Source: Neoechinorhynchus agilis (taxonomy: Eukaryota > Acanthocephala). From it: a DNA stretch of 64,000 bases. Under the pieces are notes generated by a model. That model made no database searches and was not told the origin of the DNA. It worked only from the letters and a program-made list of their open reading frames with translations. Within the stretch, counting starts at the first letter, position 1; each line of letters begins with the position of its first letter. The translations under genes and the position numbers were made by a program. The stretch spans positions 2,170,001-2,234,000 of the forward strand of contig CM121343.1 of assembly GCA_051530055.1 (NCBI GenBank), in the 5' to 3' direction. Positions 33,096 through 44,080 of the stretch are shown here, piece by piece.

Positions 33096-35076
33096 ATGAA
33101 CAATCTAAATCGATTAAACAATTACGAGAATGCCTCAGCGACAATAAATCCACATGAACAGGCGGCCACTGAGACTGTAAGGAAACCTGGGAGACGACAA
33201 AATCCTTGGGGATTCGCCACTTATGCTGAACTTATTCAGCTGGCGATTACAACCTCAGCAGAGCAGCGACTAACACTACAAGAAATCTACAATTGGATGA
33301 TTAGTAATGTTGAATATTTCGCATCAATGACCGTCAAAAGAGATATCGATCAAATGAAGGTGAGCATCGCCATGATTCATTTTTAAAACTTCAATAATAT
33401 CTCAATTTTAGAACTCGATAAGACACAATTTATCACACCATGATCAATTTGTAAGGGTGGTTAGCGCCACAGGTTGCAGAGCATCCTATTGGACGTACGA
33501 TCCAAACAATATAAAGGAACGTCCAGCAAAGCGACCTCGGGTTACACAGGAAAATATGAATGCAGCGCGTGACGGACGTAGACCGGGAAGAGGACGGGGA
33601 CCTACACGGACAAGAACCGGAGACTTTCCCAACCCGTTTACGACCGAAAGCCATGGTACCCCGGAGCAATTAGCTCCAAATTTGTATCAACCCAATGGAA
33701 ACAATCAGCTGCCACAATTCGGATCTCAAACTTATAATAATATCCCACCTAATACATTTGCCATGAACTATAATCCGTGGTATCAGCCAGCACAAATATA
33801 CAACGGAAATTTTCAACAAAATGCTCTTGGACAACAATTTGAATTCCAGCACCAAAACAATATTATAACTCAAAATACCATGAACACACAATGGGGCTAC
33901 GATGGCACAAATCAACAAATGAATAATGGAATTGGAATAAATAATACTTACCTTCCTCCAGCAAATCTGAATACTCCAACGGTACACACATACCATGGAA
34001 ATTATATTACAAATTTCGGCCTACCACAAATGGGTATCGGAGCAAGTGGTCCAATGGGATTGCAAGGTCCAATGACTATGCCGGCGGATCCAAATTCTGC
34101 AAACCAATCCACGGCTACGTTAATGAATCCAGTTGGAAATACTTTTCAAGGTCATGTTAACAGTTCGAACCAAGAAGGATTTGTAAATATTAATAACGAA
34201 ACAACTGGACAAACAAACTCAAATCAAATGACACTCGGAGAAAGTGTTCCAACGGGACATCAGGTTTCTGGGACCGTCCGTACGAATCCATTTTCTAGAA
34301 ACCAATGCACTATTCGGAAGAGGAATACAGCGCCAAACACAAGTTCTAACCCAGATGAAGTTGGAGCTTTCATTGATCAAATAATTGCCGATGCGAAGAA
34401 ACAGAAAATGGAACCATCCGAGGGTGCCATTAGCGAACTAAAAGAACCAGGGGCTGAGTATTCTACCAAGGAGTTCGGGAGAAAATCATGTGACAAAAAA
34501 AACGACTCGCGAATTGTTCATGCTGGGCGAATGCTCGAAAATATTAACGAACAAGGCTCAATTAGTTTCTACGATCAAACTGCTGCTAGCGCACAATTGC
34601 GTAATAGAAATTCGAATGAACCGCCTTTGAAGGAGGAAGTCTCGCATTCGCATAAAAGGGCGTTAGATGCTGGAATTCAAGAAGATTTGTTGCCGCCGCC
34701 AGCAAAGCAAAGTTCCAGGACAATAAAAAGTAACCCTGTGGAAGGTGGAGTTACGTTCGTCAACGCTCAAGCTGAGATTTATGAGTGGTGGAATGAGCCG
34801 ACCGAATATGACGAGTATATCCGACAAATTCAGTTGAATGCGATTTCAGAGGGCGATAGTGCAGCAGAAGCACAAGAAGGGAATTCGTTTGAGGCCGATA
34901 ATCGTGATGGATTCCGGGATTCCTTAAATAACGACTGGTTGACACAGCAGAGCGAAAATTCTTCATTTATTTACCAGCAGCATGAAAATCCGAGTATATT
35001 TGTAAAGAATACGGATATCCTGAGACTCTTGGATGGAATAATTAAAAGCAGAAATCAAAATAATCGTACGCAATAA
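33096..35076 (+). CDS. foxo: FOXO-like forkhead transcription factor (intact copy)
   Basis: Exon 1 (33096-33359) and exon 2 (33412-35076) join across a 52-nt GT-AG intron to give 642 residues. The forkhead domain begins at PGRRQNPWGFATYAEL (about residue 32). It continues with LTLQEIYNWMISNVEYF, is split by the intron just before NSIRHNLSHHDQFVRV, and ends SYWTYDP. FOXO genes carry an intron at this same place. After it come KRPR and GRRPGRGRGPT, a basic stretch with an RxRxxT Akt-type site where FOXO proteins have theirs. The rest is long, Asn/Gln-rich and probably disordered. FOXO factors act downstream of insulin/PI3K signalling. The winged-helix sequence is divergent, so a fast-evolving paralogue is possible. 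Confidence 0.75.
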
Positions 35077-35136
35077 ATTGAGAATGAAGCCTGCTGGTTC
35101 CTACGATTGTGTACACCTAATTAACTTTCACGTTGA

Positions 35137-35790
35137 TTATTGGCAAACATAAACCCATCGGTGCATTCGAACTGTTAACGCCGTGTTATCAAAATTGATC
35201 ACGTTCTTCTCTTTTTCACTCACGCATTTTCTCTCTCTCTCGAGAAGTTGTGGTTCCATCGACAAGCAATTTATCCTGTTTAATGCAATCCACCCATCGT
35301 TTCCTCGTCCTTCCTCGTCAGCGATTTCCAGTCTCTCCGTGCTGCGCAGTATGTGATATGCTTCGCACTTCGAAACTTTATCGTGCCGGCACAACCTTCT
35401 TTGGACGATCAACTCTGAACAGCGGCAAGTGCCGAACAGCTCTACATTAGAACAAAAAATGCAGCTTCCTAGAAGGCTCAACCGGTCTAGAGGCATCAAT
35501 TCTATCCAGGGGGCCAGGTTCGGAAAATCTTTCACGATATTTTGCCCGTTCGCTTCATCTTCCACGTTCATCACTAAAATCTCGCACTTGGCAGCATTCA
35601 ATTCAATGCCAATTTTCGCCGTCTCCTTCACGAGTGTCTGCAAATCCGGCACCATAAAGGTATCAGCCGTTAAAGTTTGACTGGAGAGAATGCGCGACGG
35701 GATTGAATGCGAGTGAGAAGGCTATCGGGCCCAAAGGATCCCCTTGTTGAACTTCTATTTCTGACCCCGTTGTTGTTCAATAACCACGTT
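35137..35790 (-). mobile_element. LINE RT fragment (right arm)
   Basis: This is the mirror of 27040-27660. The minus strand encodes VKETAKIGIELNAAKCEILV after a degenerate GDPLGP block. The long open frame (172 codons) is LINE-derived. Confidence 0.7.
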
Positions 35791-36213
35791 TTGTGGAGAG
35801 AAATGAGGAAATTCGGGTGAATGCCAATGGAAAATGATCTTATGATCAGTATGATTTGATGTTCAATAACCACGTTTTGTATTCAGAAACCATGCCCATT
35901 CCGAATGCGATAGAGACCACCATTAGAAGACATTCACCAATAGACGAGACGGTGAAAGCATCGGCGATAAATGATTTTGAACCCCTTTGACCCTGAAAAA
36001 AAGGATATCATTTACGACGTTTAATCGTACAAAGCTAGATATAAAAGATCTTATTTATTGATTGTTTGTACCGTTGCTGCAGTCATTAAGCAAAGCTGCT
36101 TTTATTTCCAGTGCTAAAGAGAGCAATTGCTTATAAGTAAACTTGAATTGGATTTAATTACAAAAAACCGAACTAATTAAGCTTAAATACGTTGGCTCTA
36201 CGGATTGATCACC

Positions 36214-36621
36214 ATGGCAACTAAATATCTAATATGTTCAAAATTTAGTAGTGGGACGTTCATCAACTTCGTCTTCAGAATGGAAACACCGTGCCACGAC
36301 TACCCACTCCAAGGCATGTACGTCGTCAATTTGGAAGTTCAACACGGTTCAACGATGTTGCCGTTGTACTTGCAAAGAGATAGACCTATCAGAGTATCGG
36401 ATCTCCAAGAGAAAATCGCGAAGGTTTCATGCATTCCTCTGTGCATGCAGCGAATTTACTTTGAAGGACAGTACCTCCATCGATGGCCTAACGCACGGCT
36501 CTTGGACTTTGGCGCCGTGAATGGAGTTCGTTTAACTCTTGCCGGCACCACCTGCACAAGACACGATCCAAAGTGCACTGAGTGTCTCGTTTGTAAGGAT
36601 GCCAACGTTTGTTATCACTGA
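36214..36621 (+). CDS. Ubiquitin-like-domain protein with Cys-rich tail (right copy)
   Basis: The frame is 135 residues from the Met at 36214, with an alternative Met at 36205. Domain layout is as in the left copy: a short N-terminal region, a ubiquitin fold around RVSDLQEKIAKVSCIPLCMQ, then a CTRHDPKCTECLVCKD tail. Both copies are open through their full length despite the decay of their LINE neighbours. That is a weak hint of function, or simply of recent duplication. A G-x-x-F start and absent Gly-Gly separate it from ubiquitin itself. No intron is seen, and it could be a captured or retroposed gene. Confidence 0.6.
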   Translation: MATKYLICSKFSSGTFINFVFRMETPCHDYPLQGMYVVNLEVQHGSTMLPLYLQRDRPIRVSDLQEKIAKVSCIPLCMQRIYFEGQYLHRWPNARLLDFGAVNGVRLTLAGTTCTRHDPKCTECLVCKDANVCYH

Positions 36622-36639
36622 GGGCGACAGAGTTAAAAT

Positions 36640-37117
36640 TATTTACTGACCAAAAATTAGCTATTTTGAATGAGTACAATGCTTTTGGAAAAATAGGGAT
36701 GGATTGCAAGCTTTGCGGCCAACTATTGAGTTTCGTGGTAAGACTGCCAGTAATATCAATGGCGGAAAACACTAATCTGGGGAACACAAAGAGACGCATC
36801 CACGAAAACTCTGAGTTAGCTTCAATGCAGTCTGTCAATATAGAGGTGAATCTCTTTGCGGCCTGATATCACGTGCCCCTTGGGATTATTTTAAGAACGT
36901 CTCTAGGCAAAACTCGTACAATATTCCCTTCAAATGGAATTTAATTTTGTACTGGTGATAGGATTTTTAGGCCCACAATCAATGGACTTTGGGGATGAAC
37001 CGGAACCGCCGCAGCGTGAATCACGGGGCCATGAACCCTTAGAACTCCTGTTTTCATCGGGGAGAAAATCTCATCACAAACCTCACAGAATCCTGCTGAG
37101 AAGCTCGTTCGTGTTTT
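36640..37117 (-). mobile_element. LINE N-terminal fragment (right arm)
   Basis: This is the mirror of 25560-26030. The minus strand gives GFCEVCDEIFSPMKTGVLRV, then LTDCIEANSEFSWMRLFVFP. The plus-strand ORFs at 36609 and 36934 are shadows of this element. Confidence 0.6.
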
Positions 37118-38215
37118 ATCCATGACTGGCGAAGTTGAAGGGGTTTTTTGGGAAGAGGGTTAAAATTTGATCCAGTATCCAAGTTCCAAGCGAAGCGAGA
37201 AAATGTCTGTTGAAGTTACACGTTTTTGTTTTGGAACTGATTGTGAATTCGTCGAAAATATTAAAGGAATCAAAAAATAATTGTCCTACAGAGATAAATT
37301 TGTATAGTCAGAGCAGAAATGAAAACAGGAAACTAATGAATTTTCAACGATTAATGGTAATGCGTATGAAATAAGAGGTTAAGAATTCTAACAAACATTT
37401 CTTAGAATTGCTTACAAGAATTAAAAACTGTTATTTCGGTCACTTGAGCTGGTGTAAAAAAGTTAGTTTCTTTTTTTAGATGCGATGCGTGGGATTTTTC
37501 TTGTATATGTAATATTTTACCACCTTTTCCCTTTTTAACTTAAGAAATTCTCTGCGTCATCTATGCTGGAGTTTTTCGTTAAAATATCGTATTTATGATC
37601 GCATTAGAAAACAGCTACGATGCTTTCATTTCAATGAGAATTTCCTAAAATCGATAAATCAAAGGGGCGAATTTATTAATATAGCAATTTTTACGGCGTT
37701 ACTTAACCATTCATGTAAATTGCACCAATCAAAACGTAGTCTTAATTGGAGAAAAGCAGTTATTTGCTCTTAATTGTTCAATCTTTAGCATTGTAACGAT
37801 CCCTGCAAACCTTTTTGCCCTGCTATCCCGATTTTTCCCATTCGTTCCAATAATACCACCACAATTCAAACCAATTGATGATTAGTGGTGAATTTAAACT
37901 TATTAATTACATCGTTAGCAGCGATTTGGTATCAGATATGTGATTATCGATCACAATGAGATTCCAGCAATATACAACGATAATTTGGAACATGGCTTCC
38001 TTCTGTTCGCATTTAATATCTTGGTCGCTCGTGGCTATTTGGTATCTGGACGACTGCTCTCGTGGCTATTTGGTATCTGGACGACTGCTTCATAGGATGA
38101 CTTATCACTGCCATTGACAACGACATAAAGCTCATTTTGTGAACAGGGTGCCTTTCAGGGATTGCTTCTAAGGTCCGGAAACGTGAATCTTCGCAAAAAA
38201 CGCTTTAAAAATACT
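37118..38215. other. AT-rich spacer with a short tandem duplication
   Basis: No gene recognised. At about 38028-38090 a 29-bp unit (CTCGTGGCTATTTGGTATCT, then GGACGACTG) occurs twice in tandem. Confidence 0.5.
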
Positions 38216-38219
38216 TCCT

Positions 38220-39009
38220 CTCATCGATGTTATCCAAGAAGCCAAAATATGCGAATTCTCGTGACCTGGTGAACCGAACTCGATTGGCGGCAGCCTCTAC
38301 AAGAGAATCTGGTGCTTGGCTCAACGCTGTCCAAATCGCTTTTGTAGGTACCCGTCTCTCCGAAGAGACAGTAAGGATTGCAGTGTCCCTAAGACTTGGG
38401 TACCGATGTGTAAATCCAATCGCTGCCGTTGCGGAACGACCGTGGAACCATCGGGACGCCATGGTCTCCTGTCGGCAATCAGGCGGAAGGTACTCACGAC
38501 ACGCTGAAGTGGATGCAATTCTTATTGGTGCCCTGAATACTGTGAATGCGTCCAACATCCTAGAGCCGAGCAATCTTTGACGGCTCGGTGGCCGCCGTAG
38601 ACCGGACGGTGTCACAGTATTCCCGTGGCGAGAAGGAAAATGCCATCTCTAGGACGCCACGTTCGTGGACACGCTCGCAGCCAGCAACATAAAATTCGCC
38701 ACCATTAAACCAGGGGGCGCAACAACCGCCGTTGAGGACCGCAAAAAGATTAAATACGGCGACCTGAGTCGAAATCATTATTTTGTTCCTTTGGCGTCGA
38801 GACGCTCGTGTCATTTGGTACCACGGCACAGGACCTAATCAAGCAATTGTCTAAGAGATTGAGACGAATCACTGACGATCTGAGATCTGGAGCATTCCTC
38901 CTACAAAACATTAGTCTGCCCCTGTGACCGGCGAAGGAACGCTGCACCCCCCCCCATTTCAACCATTACACCAAGACGGCAGCTGAGTGATCCAGCACGG
39001 TAGTGTGAA
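38220..39009 (+). mobile_element. LINE 3'-terminal fragment, plus strand
   Basis: An open stretch encodes RLAAASTRESGAWLNAVQIA, TVRIAVSLRLGYRC, GGRYSRHAEVD and NASNILEPSNL, followed after a stop by RRPDGVTVFPWREGKCH. These are the C-terminal landmarks of the LINE family at 601-1850, and the 3' ends coincide. It is better preserved than the 601-1850 copy: the Cys/His block CR(Q)SGGRYSRHAE, deleted there, is present here. Confidence 0.75.
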
Positions 39010-39420
39010 TGTTTTTGAACTCTTTTTATTCTAATTAAATTGCAGAAAATTTCTTCAGCCTTTGTTTAGTACGGGCGATGTATAGAGAGCTTTGGAATTC
39101 ATATAACCGTTGTAAGATTTATACAACGGACCAGTAAACATCCTTGAATAGCCACGATATACAAATCCTCTTTTTATTTTAATCCAAGATCTTCTGAGCT
39201 TGTCAATCCGCAAATAAAGGCTTCTAAATACTAAAAAGACTTAGATTCCAATCTTTACTTTAAAAGTGCGAAGCTTCGCTGTCACTGCATCGGCATCAAA
39301 AATTGTAAATATATAAATTAATGAATTACGACGCAGTTACCCCGATAAAAGAGGAATACAATTAATTTACTGGCCTCTAACTCGTATGCTTTAAGCAATG
39401 GCAGGACACTCATCGAACAT

Positions 39421-42400
39421 TCACTTAGCCAAAGTAACTGGAATGTGCAATTTGCACCATATCTTTGATTCTTTGATAAGAATTGATCTTTTACTAATTT
39501 GTGCGCGGTTTAAAAGAACAATCTTATATGGATTAGATGAAAAACTTACTCTAATTTGGTGTAGCATTTTGAACACCTCATGCATGTTTTATGAATATTA
39601 ATACTTTGGCCATCTATCTTGACTAAATTTGTGCCAGAATTTTTCTTGCATACGTAACATAATGATGCCTTAGATTGAGTTAAAGAATCTTTCTCGACTT
39701 CGGTTGGATCCGGTTCTAAAGTACTTGATTCAGCTATGATATCCGGTGCGGTGTTTGTCTCGCCGGGAACATTAGACTATCAATTTAAAGTGGTTATTTG
39801 AAAATGTTATTTTGGTCTTACCACAAAACGTTTTGGGACGTATGTAGTCTTTTCTGCAGCCGTTTGAACTACCAATGCACTTTTCTCGTGTTCTGCCCAT
39901 TTCGCCTTGAGACTTTTGGCGTGGTTGGGTTCCAAACCAAGATTATCTCTTTTAATACAGAAAGGAAGACCGTAGATATCAAGGAAGATGAAACCTACTG
40001 CTTAGCGTTGCTTTGCGGAGTTTGGGCTTTTTCATACGAACTTTTCAATCTATGCGTTTATGCAATCAGTTTTAGACAAGAATGCGATTGCCTACTTTTC
40101 CATCATGAGCTTTGTATATCCACTTGTGATGTCAATAGGGATTTGAGTGAGCTTTTCCTCCCTGGCTATATTCGGATCACTTGGCACTGGATCATTCTCA
40201 AACTAAAAGCAAGTTTCATTTTTCAAAGTCAGCTAAAAAATTTAACTTTTTTCTTCAAATAATTAGTTCTTTTTGTTATGGGCACCGCTTAGTTGTGGCT
40301 TAAAGGCAAACGTGCAATCAAGTGGTTCACGTATCCTCAGAAATAACCCTTTTCGCTGTACAAGTCAGTGGAGACAATGTGAACATAGGTGTTTCTGTGT
40401 AAAACTAAATCTCGCCGGAAGCCGTTTTGATCATGCGAACTATCTTTTTTATTACTTGGGCCATGCCTGTAGCTTTGCGTGCTAAAAGCAGCTTTACCAA
40501 TCCAGAATAATCCGAGTTTTGTCTCTGCATCAAATTCGCAATGGCATGAAAAGGAAGAGTAGTTGGCTGAATTCGCTGATCATTCAGCCGGGCGATCATT
40601 TCGACGGCATAATCAGAAAAGCTGAAGCTCTAAATTGGAGAATACGCCCATTTAAATTCCACCGTAACAATCTTCAAAGCTTTTTATCCCCCTCCAGATA
40701 TGTCATGCTAAATTTTAAAACTTACCTCAATGTCAAGTCGTCGTCCATCTCGCTTAGGTGTATCAATATCATGTTTGGATCTTGATGTGGTCGTTGAAGC
40801 TAGCTGTTCCAGGTTCTGGAATAGGTTTGCCCGTTCTTTGGCTAAACCAACTTTCACCTCTTCATCATGGTCGTAGACTATTGTAGGAGATCGTTCTCGT
40901 GTACTACCTGCATTCAATAAAGTTTGAATCATATTTTTTGTTTTTCCTGGTTCTATTGCACAGATTCCGGTTGAAAGTAACGCTGTCAATCTTTGTCAAC
41001 ACAGAATCTGCGCTTACTGGAACATCGGATATCCAGTCGTTCTTTAACATCGTAGCATCCTTTGAACCTTGATTGAACAATTTAGTTTTGGCCTTAGCTG
41101 CACCCTCTTCGATGGGAATATCACAGACCCATTCTCGATTAAGTTCACTCGTTTCATTTTCTAAATCAAATACATTTCGCCGGTCTCGGACAGAACCTTT
41201 TTCCACTGGAACATCGCACGTCCATTCAGGCCTTGCGTCTTCTGAACTAAGTGAATCATTAATGAATCGGTTTGCTTGTAATTTGGTAAACCCAGATGGA
41301 ACATTAATGGTCGAGGTATCTACTACTCGTTTCACATTTCCTGCTGTCATCGATTCAAATATCTTTTCTTTTGCTAAATTGGCGATACCGGCGTCAACGT
41401 CTATTGTAACCGTTTTTGGAGCCTGCACCTCCTTGTGCATTTCAAGCAATATTTTTTCACGTAAATCATTTAGAAGTCCTTTAACTGTTTCCACATTAGT
41501 TATGCTTCCAGTAACTTTATCTGACTTGTCAAGTTGTTCTAATAACATTTTCAGTCGTTCCTCAGGCAATTTTCCCGGATACTGTGCCATAGATTCCTTC
41601 GTTCTGGACGACTGCTGGTCCACCATCGCTGTCTGAATTTGGGAACGGAGTACGTTTGTCATGCCTTCGACTATCTCTATATCGACGTTGTCGTTCAATC
41701 GCTGAAACTCCTTTGCTGTGTTCTGTAGAATTTGTTCAATTCTGGAGCTAGCAAGTCCTGGTGGAACATGTATTTCAGAAACCTGCTTCTTTGCAGGTGC
41801 CATGCACTGACAAATTCGCTTTGATGCCTTAAAAATAGGCCTCAGCAACAGTCGATCAGATTCATCTTCACCAGCCAAATTAATTCCTATTTTACTCATT
41901 GCATTTTTGAGCAAGCTAATTAATCGTCGTTCGTTTAAATTAGTAAACCAACGGGAATCATCATAAGATTCTTGTATAGGTTCTTGAATGTATTGCTTTA
42001 TCGCCGTCTCCAGCTTTTTAAGGGTATTACTTAAATCTTCTGATCTCTCTAATGAAGAGATATTCGCATCAAGCTTCTCGAAAATCGTTTCTATTCGAGA
42101 AGTAGTGAGAGAATTATACCATTGTTGATCGTTTAAAAAAATGTCACTAGAGTCGTCCAACTGTTTTGCTGTAGTTTCTAGCAAATTGCGGATATCGTCA
42201 GCTTTTCCTTTCGGGACATTTATGTCGATTTGAGTTTTCATTGGTTGTCTAGCAAGATCGCTAGGGTTTTCGAACTTCTCTTTAGCATCCTTTACTTCAT
42301 TGAATAGAATCTGGTAAATATTCGGATCGTATGTCCCGGTTACTTTGATACATCTATGAATTTCTTACCCCTTTTGTGTACAAGTTAGGACCTTCTTGTT

Positions 42401-42928
42401 TAATCGATTCATCAGATTGGTTTTCATACCTAAAAGAGTAACTCAGGGAGATAATAACCAATGTAAATATTGCACCTGTTAAGTTTGTCAACAATCTTAA
42501 CTGATGGACTTTGCTTCGATATCTTTGAAAGTTCTATTTCCTCTTCCGCTCTGGGCTTTTCAAACATTCCATAAATCAACCGTAGTCGCTCAAGTTGATC
42601 CACTAAACGAAGGTTTTAATTGTTATTACTTTTTTGCCCTAATGATCACAGTTAAATTTGCTGGATCACAAAGCGAAACATTATTCAATTGTTCTCGTCC
42701 CTCTTTTTTTGTTATACAATGCGCCATATAATAAAGCGTTCTTCTAATTTGAACTGATGCGCAAGAGTTTACAAGTGAATGCTTTCCACGAGTTCGCTCG
42801 GTGTTTTTCTTTTTTATTGTGTGAATGGAATTTATGAGTTTCCTTGGTCCTGTAAGGTTTTTAAGAAGATACTCACAAGAGGGTTCCTCATCGAATCCTT
42901 CATCTTGAATGTCTAACTGATCGGACAT
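39421..42928 (-). CDS. LIM-domain protein with repeated segments (EPLIN/LIMA1-like?), ten exons, 790 aa
   Basis: Inferred exons are 42928-42877, 42602-42476, 42429-42369, 42310-41018, 40857-40726, 40629-40456, 40202-40096, 39948-39822, 39776-39550 and 39493-39421. All junctions are GT-AG, phases agree, and total length is 2373 nt. Three repeats of the form W-x-x-D-[VI]-P near the centre (EWTCDVPVEKGSVRDRRNVF, EWVCDIPIEEGAAKAKTKLF, DWISDVPVKVGLAKERANLF) resemble the R-x-x-x-F motifs of actin-binding LIM proteins. A second weaker repeat, I-x-[VI]-P-x-G, recurs along the protein. The C-terminus is one LIM domain (CYVCKKN, HKTCMRCSKCYTKL, then IWCKLH) split by a 56-nt intron. Likely cytoskeletal; the orthology is a guess. 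Confidence 0.75.
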
Positions 42929-43370
42929 TCTCTAAAGTTGTATGGCTAATGCAATTAAAAAAAGACGGCAAAAGCGTTGTGGATTCGTTGGTGGTAAAGA
43001 TTGTCTTTTTCTGCCACATCTTTTCGATGCTCTACCGGTATTTGTATAGAAGTGCCTATTTGGTGCAATACGACACCGAGCAATAGGATTATATAGCAGC
43101 AGCAGCAGCAGTGTAGCGACATAAATGTTGATGGTGGTAGTATGAAGGCAGAAAGGTGTTGGCCGTTTGCGATCTCGTGCACAACGGTGGTGTACTTATG
43201 CGGGTTTTCGGTGCACACAATGCGAAACATAAGCATGTATCCGTGTAGACGAAGCCGCATGAACACGGTCAAAATGCGTCAGTACTCATTGAGGGAAATG
43301 AGATCTTTTTTTGTCGGAACCTATTTGAGTTATTCGGGTCAAGTGCAAATAAAATACTTAATTGTGTATT
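42929..43370. other. 5' flank of the LIM gene with a CAG microsatellite
   Basis: A (AGC)n run of about six units lies at 43097-43114. Small ORFs on both strands show no family signal. Confidence 0.4.
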
Positions 43371-43374
43371 TTTC

Positions 43375-43840
43375 AGGACCGTGAAGAAGGAGGAAAACTC
43401 CGAAATATCGGTCCAAAATAAACATTTAAATCAATCGCGTAATCGCTTTGTCTGTTGAAGAATTTTTAACTTGAAGAAAACAATATTATTTATCCTGACC
43501 AAGTCATATCTCCGGTATGCAATTATAAAACATTTTTAAACTGTTTGATGATTGAATTGTTCATGTTTTTTTTGTGGTGCTAAAATTTGAAGGAATTTAT
43601 TAAGTCCGATATTTCGGTACAATCTTGTGTCTTTATCACGGTCTAAGTTCCCTGTATCGAATGTAGTAAATCCTAATTTTAAAAAGAACCACAGAACATA
43701 AATATGCTCTGAGGAGAGGCACCGCCGGTGTCAGTTCTACGATACTTAACCATTTTGAGCAACGAGGCCACGTAATGGATATTGACAATGCCACCATTTG
43801 GGCGAGCTCACTTTATCAGTCAGCGAAAAATATGTGGGAT
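43375..43840 (+). mobile_element. PLE remnant with hammerhead-like motif; inverted partner at 48480-48960
   Basis: The sequence from the ACCGTGAAGAAGGAGG motif at 43379 through the 'TTATCACGG' block to GCCACGTAATGGATATTGAC near 43790 is an inverted copy of 48520-48945. The 43700-43830 part is a decayed form of the PLE GIY-YIG coding at 48412-48680. The motif at 43380-43410 reads GTGAAGA, extra A, GGAG, GAAAA loop, CTCC, GAAA. Confidence 0.7.
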
Positions 43841-44080
43841 CGATAAACCCAACACAATTTAAGGGGAAATAAAGATAATTTTAACTTGTGTTAAAAATTC
43901 AATACTAAAATCATCGGTCCCCGAACTTCGAGTTTGCGATCCCGAGCGCACTCCAGCTTAAAACCTTAATTGGATGAGGAGGTGAGGTTACCTCCTTCGA
44001 AATATTTCCCACCAAAATTATATACTTTGACTTACCCGAAGGATTTTCTATCGATGAATAAAGAATTTATTGACGGAATG

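Larger units (their letters stand above)
32020..37117 (-). repeat. Right arm of the giant inverted repeat
   Basis: It mirrors 25558-30814 (see that entry). About 5.1 kb. It contains, left to right, a noncoding proximal segment, the open FOXO-like gene, a LINE RT piece, the ubiquitin-like gene and a LINE N-terminal piece. It lacks the PLE fragment; instead 35790-36110 holds a short unrelated stretch. Confidence 0.93.

Noticed and set aside
32930-33157. 75-codon ORF conserved exactly in both palindrome arms
   Set aside because: Overlaps the FOXO promoter and start in another frame; identity is explained by the recent duplication.
33670-33996. Hydrophobic minus-strand ORF, also seen at 28838-29155
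   Set aside because: Antisense to the Asn/Gln-rich part of the FOXO-like gene; present in both arms only because they are duplicates.
36251-36520. Second open frame inside the ubiquitin-like gene
   Set aside because: Overlapping frame of the same exon; Ser/Thr/Arg-rich shadow with no domain.
39798-40262. 154-codon plus-strand ORF
   Set aside because: Antisense to two LIM-gene exons and their intron; Cys/Phe-rich shadow frame.
41073-41636. 187-codon plus-strand ORF
   Set aside because: Antisense to the large LIM-gene exon; no family signal and Ser/Leu-rich composition typical of a reverse-frame shadow.
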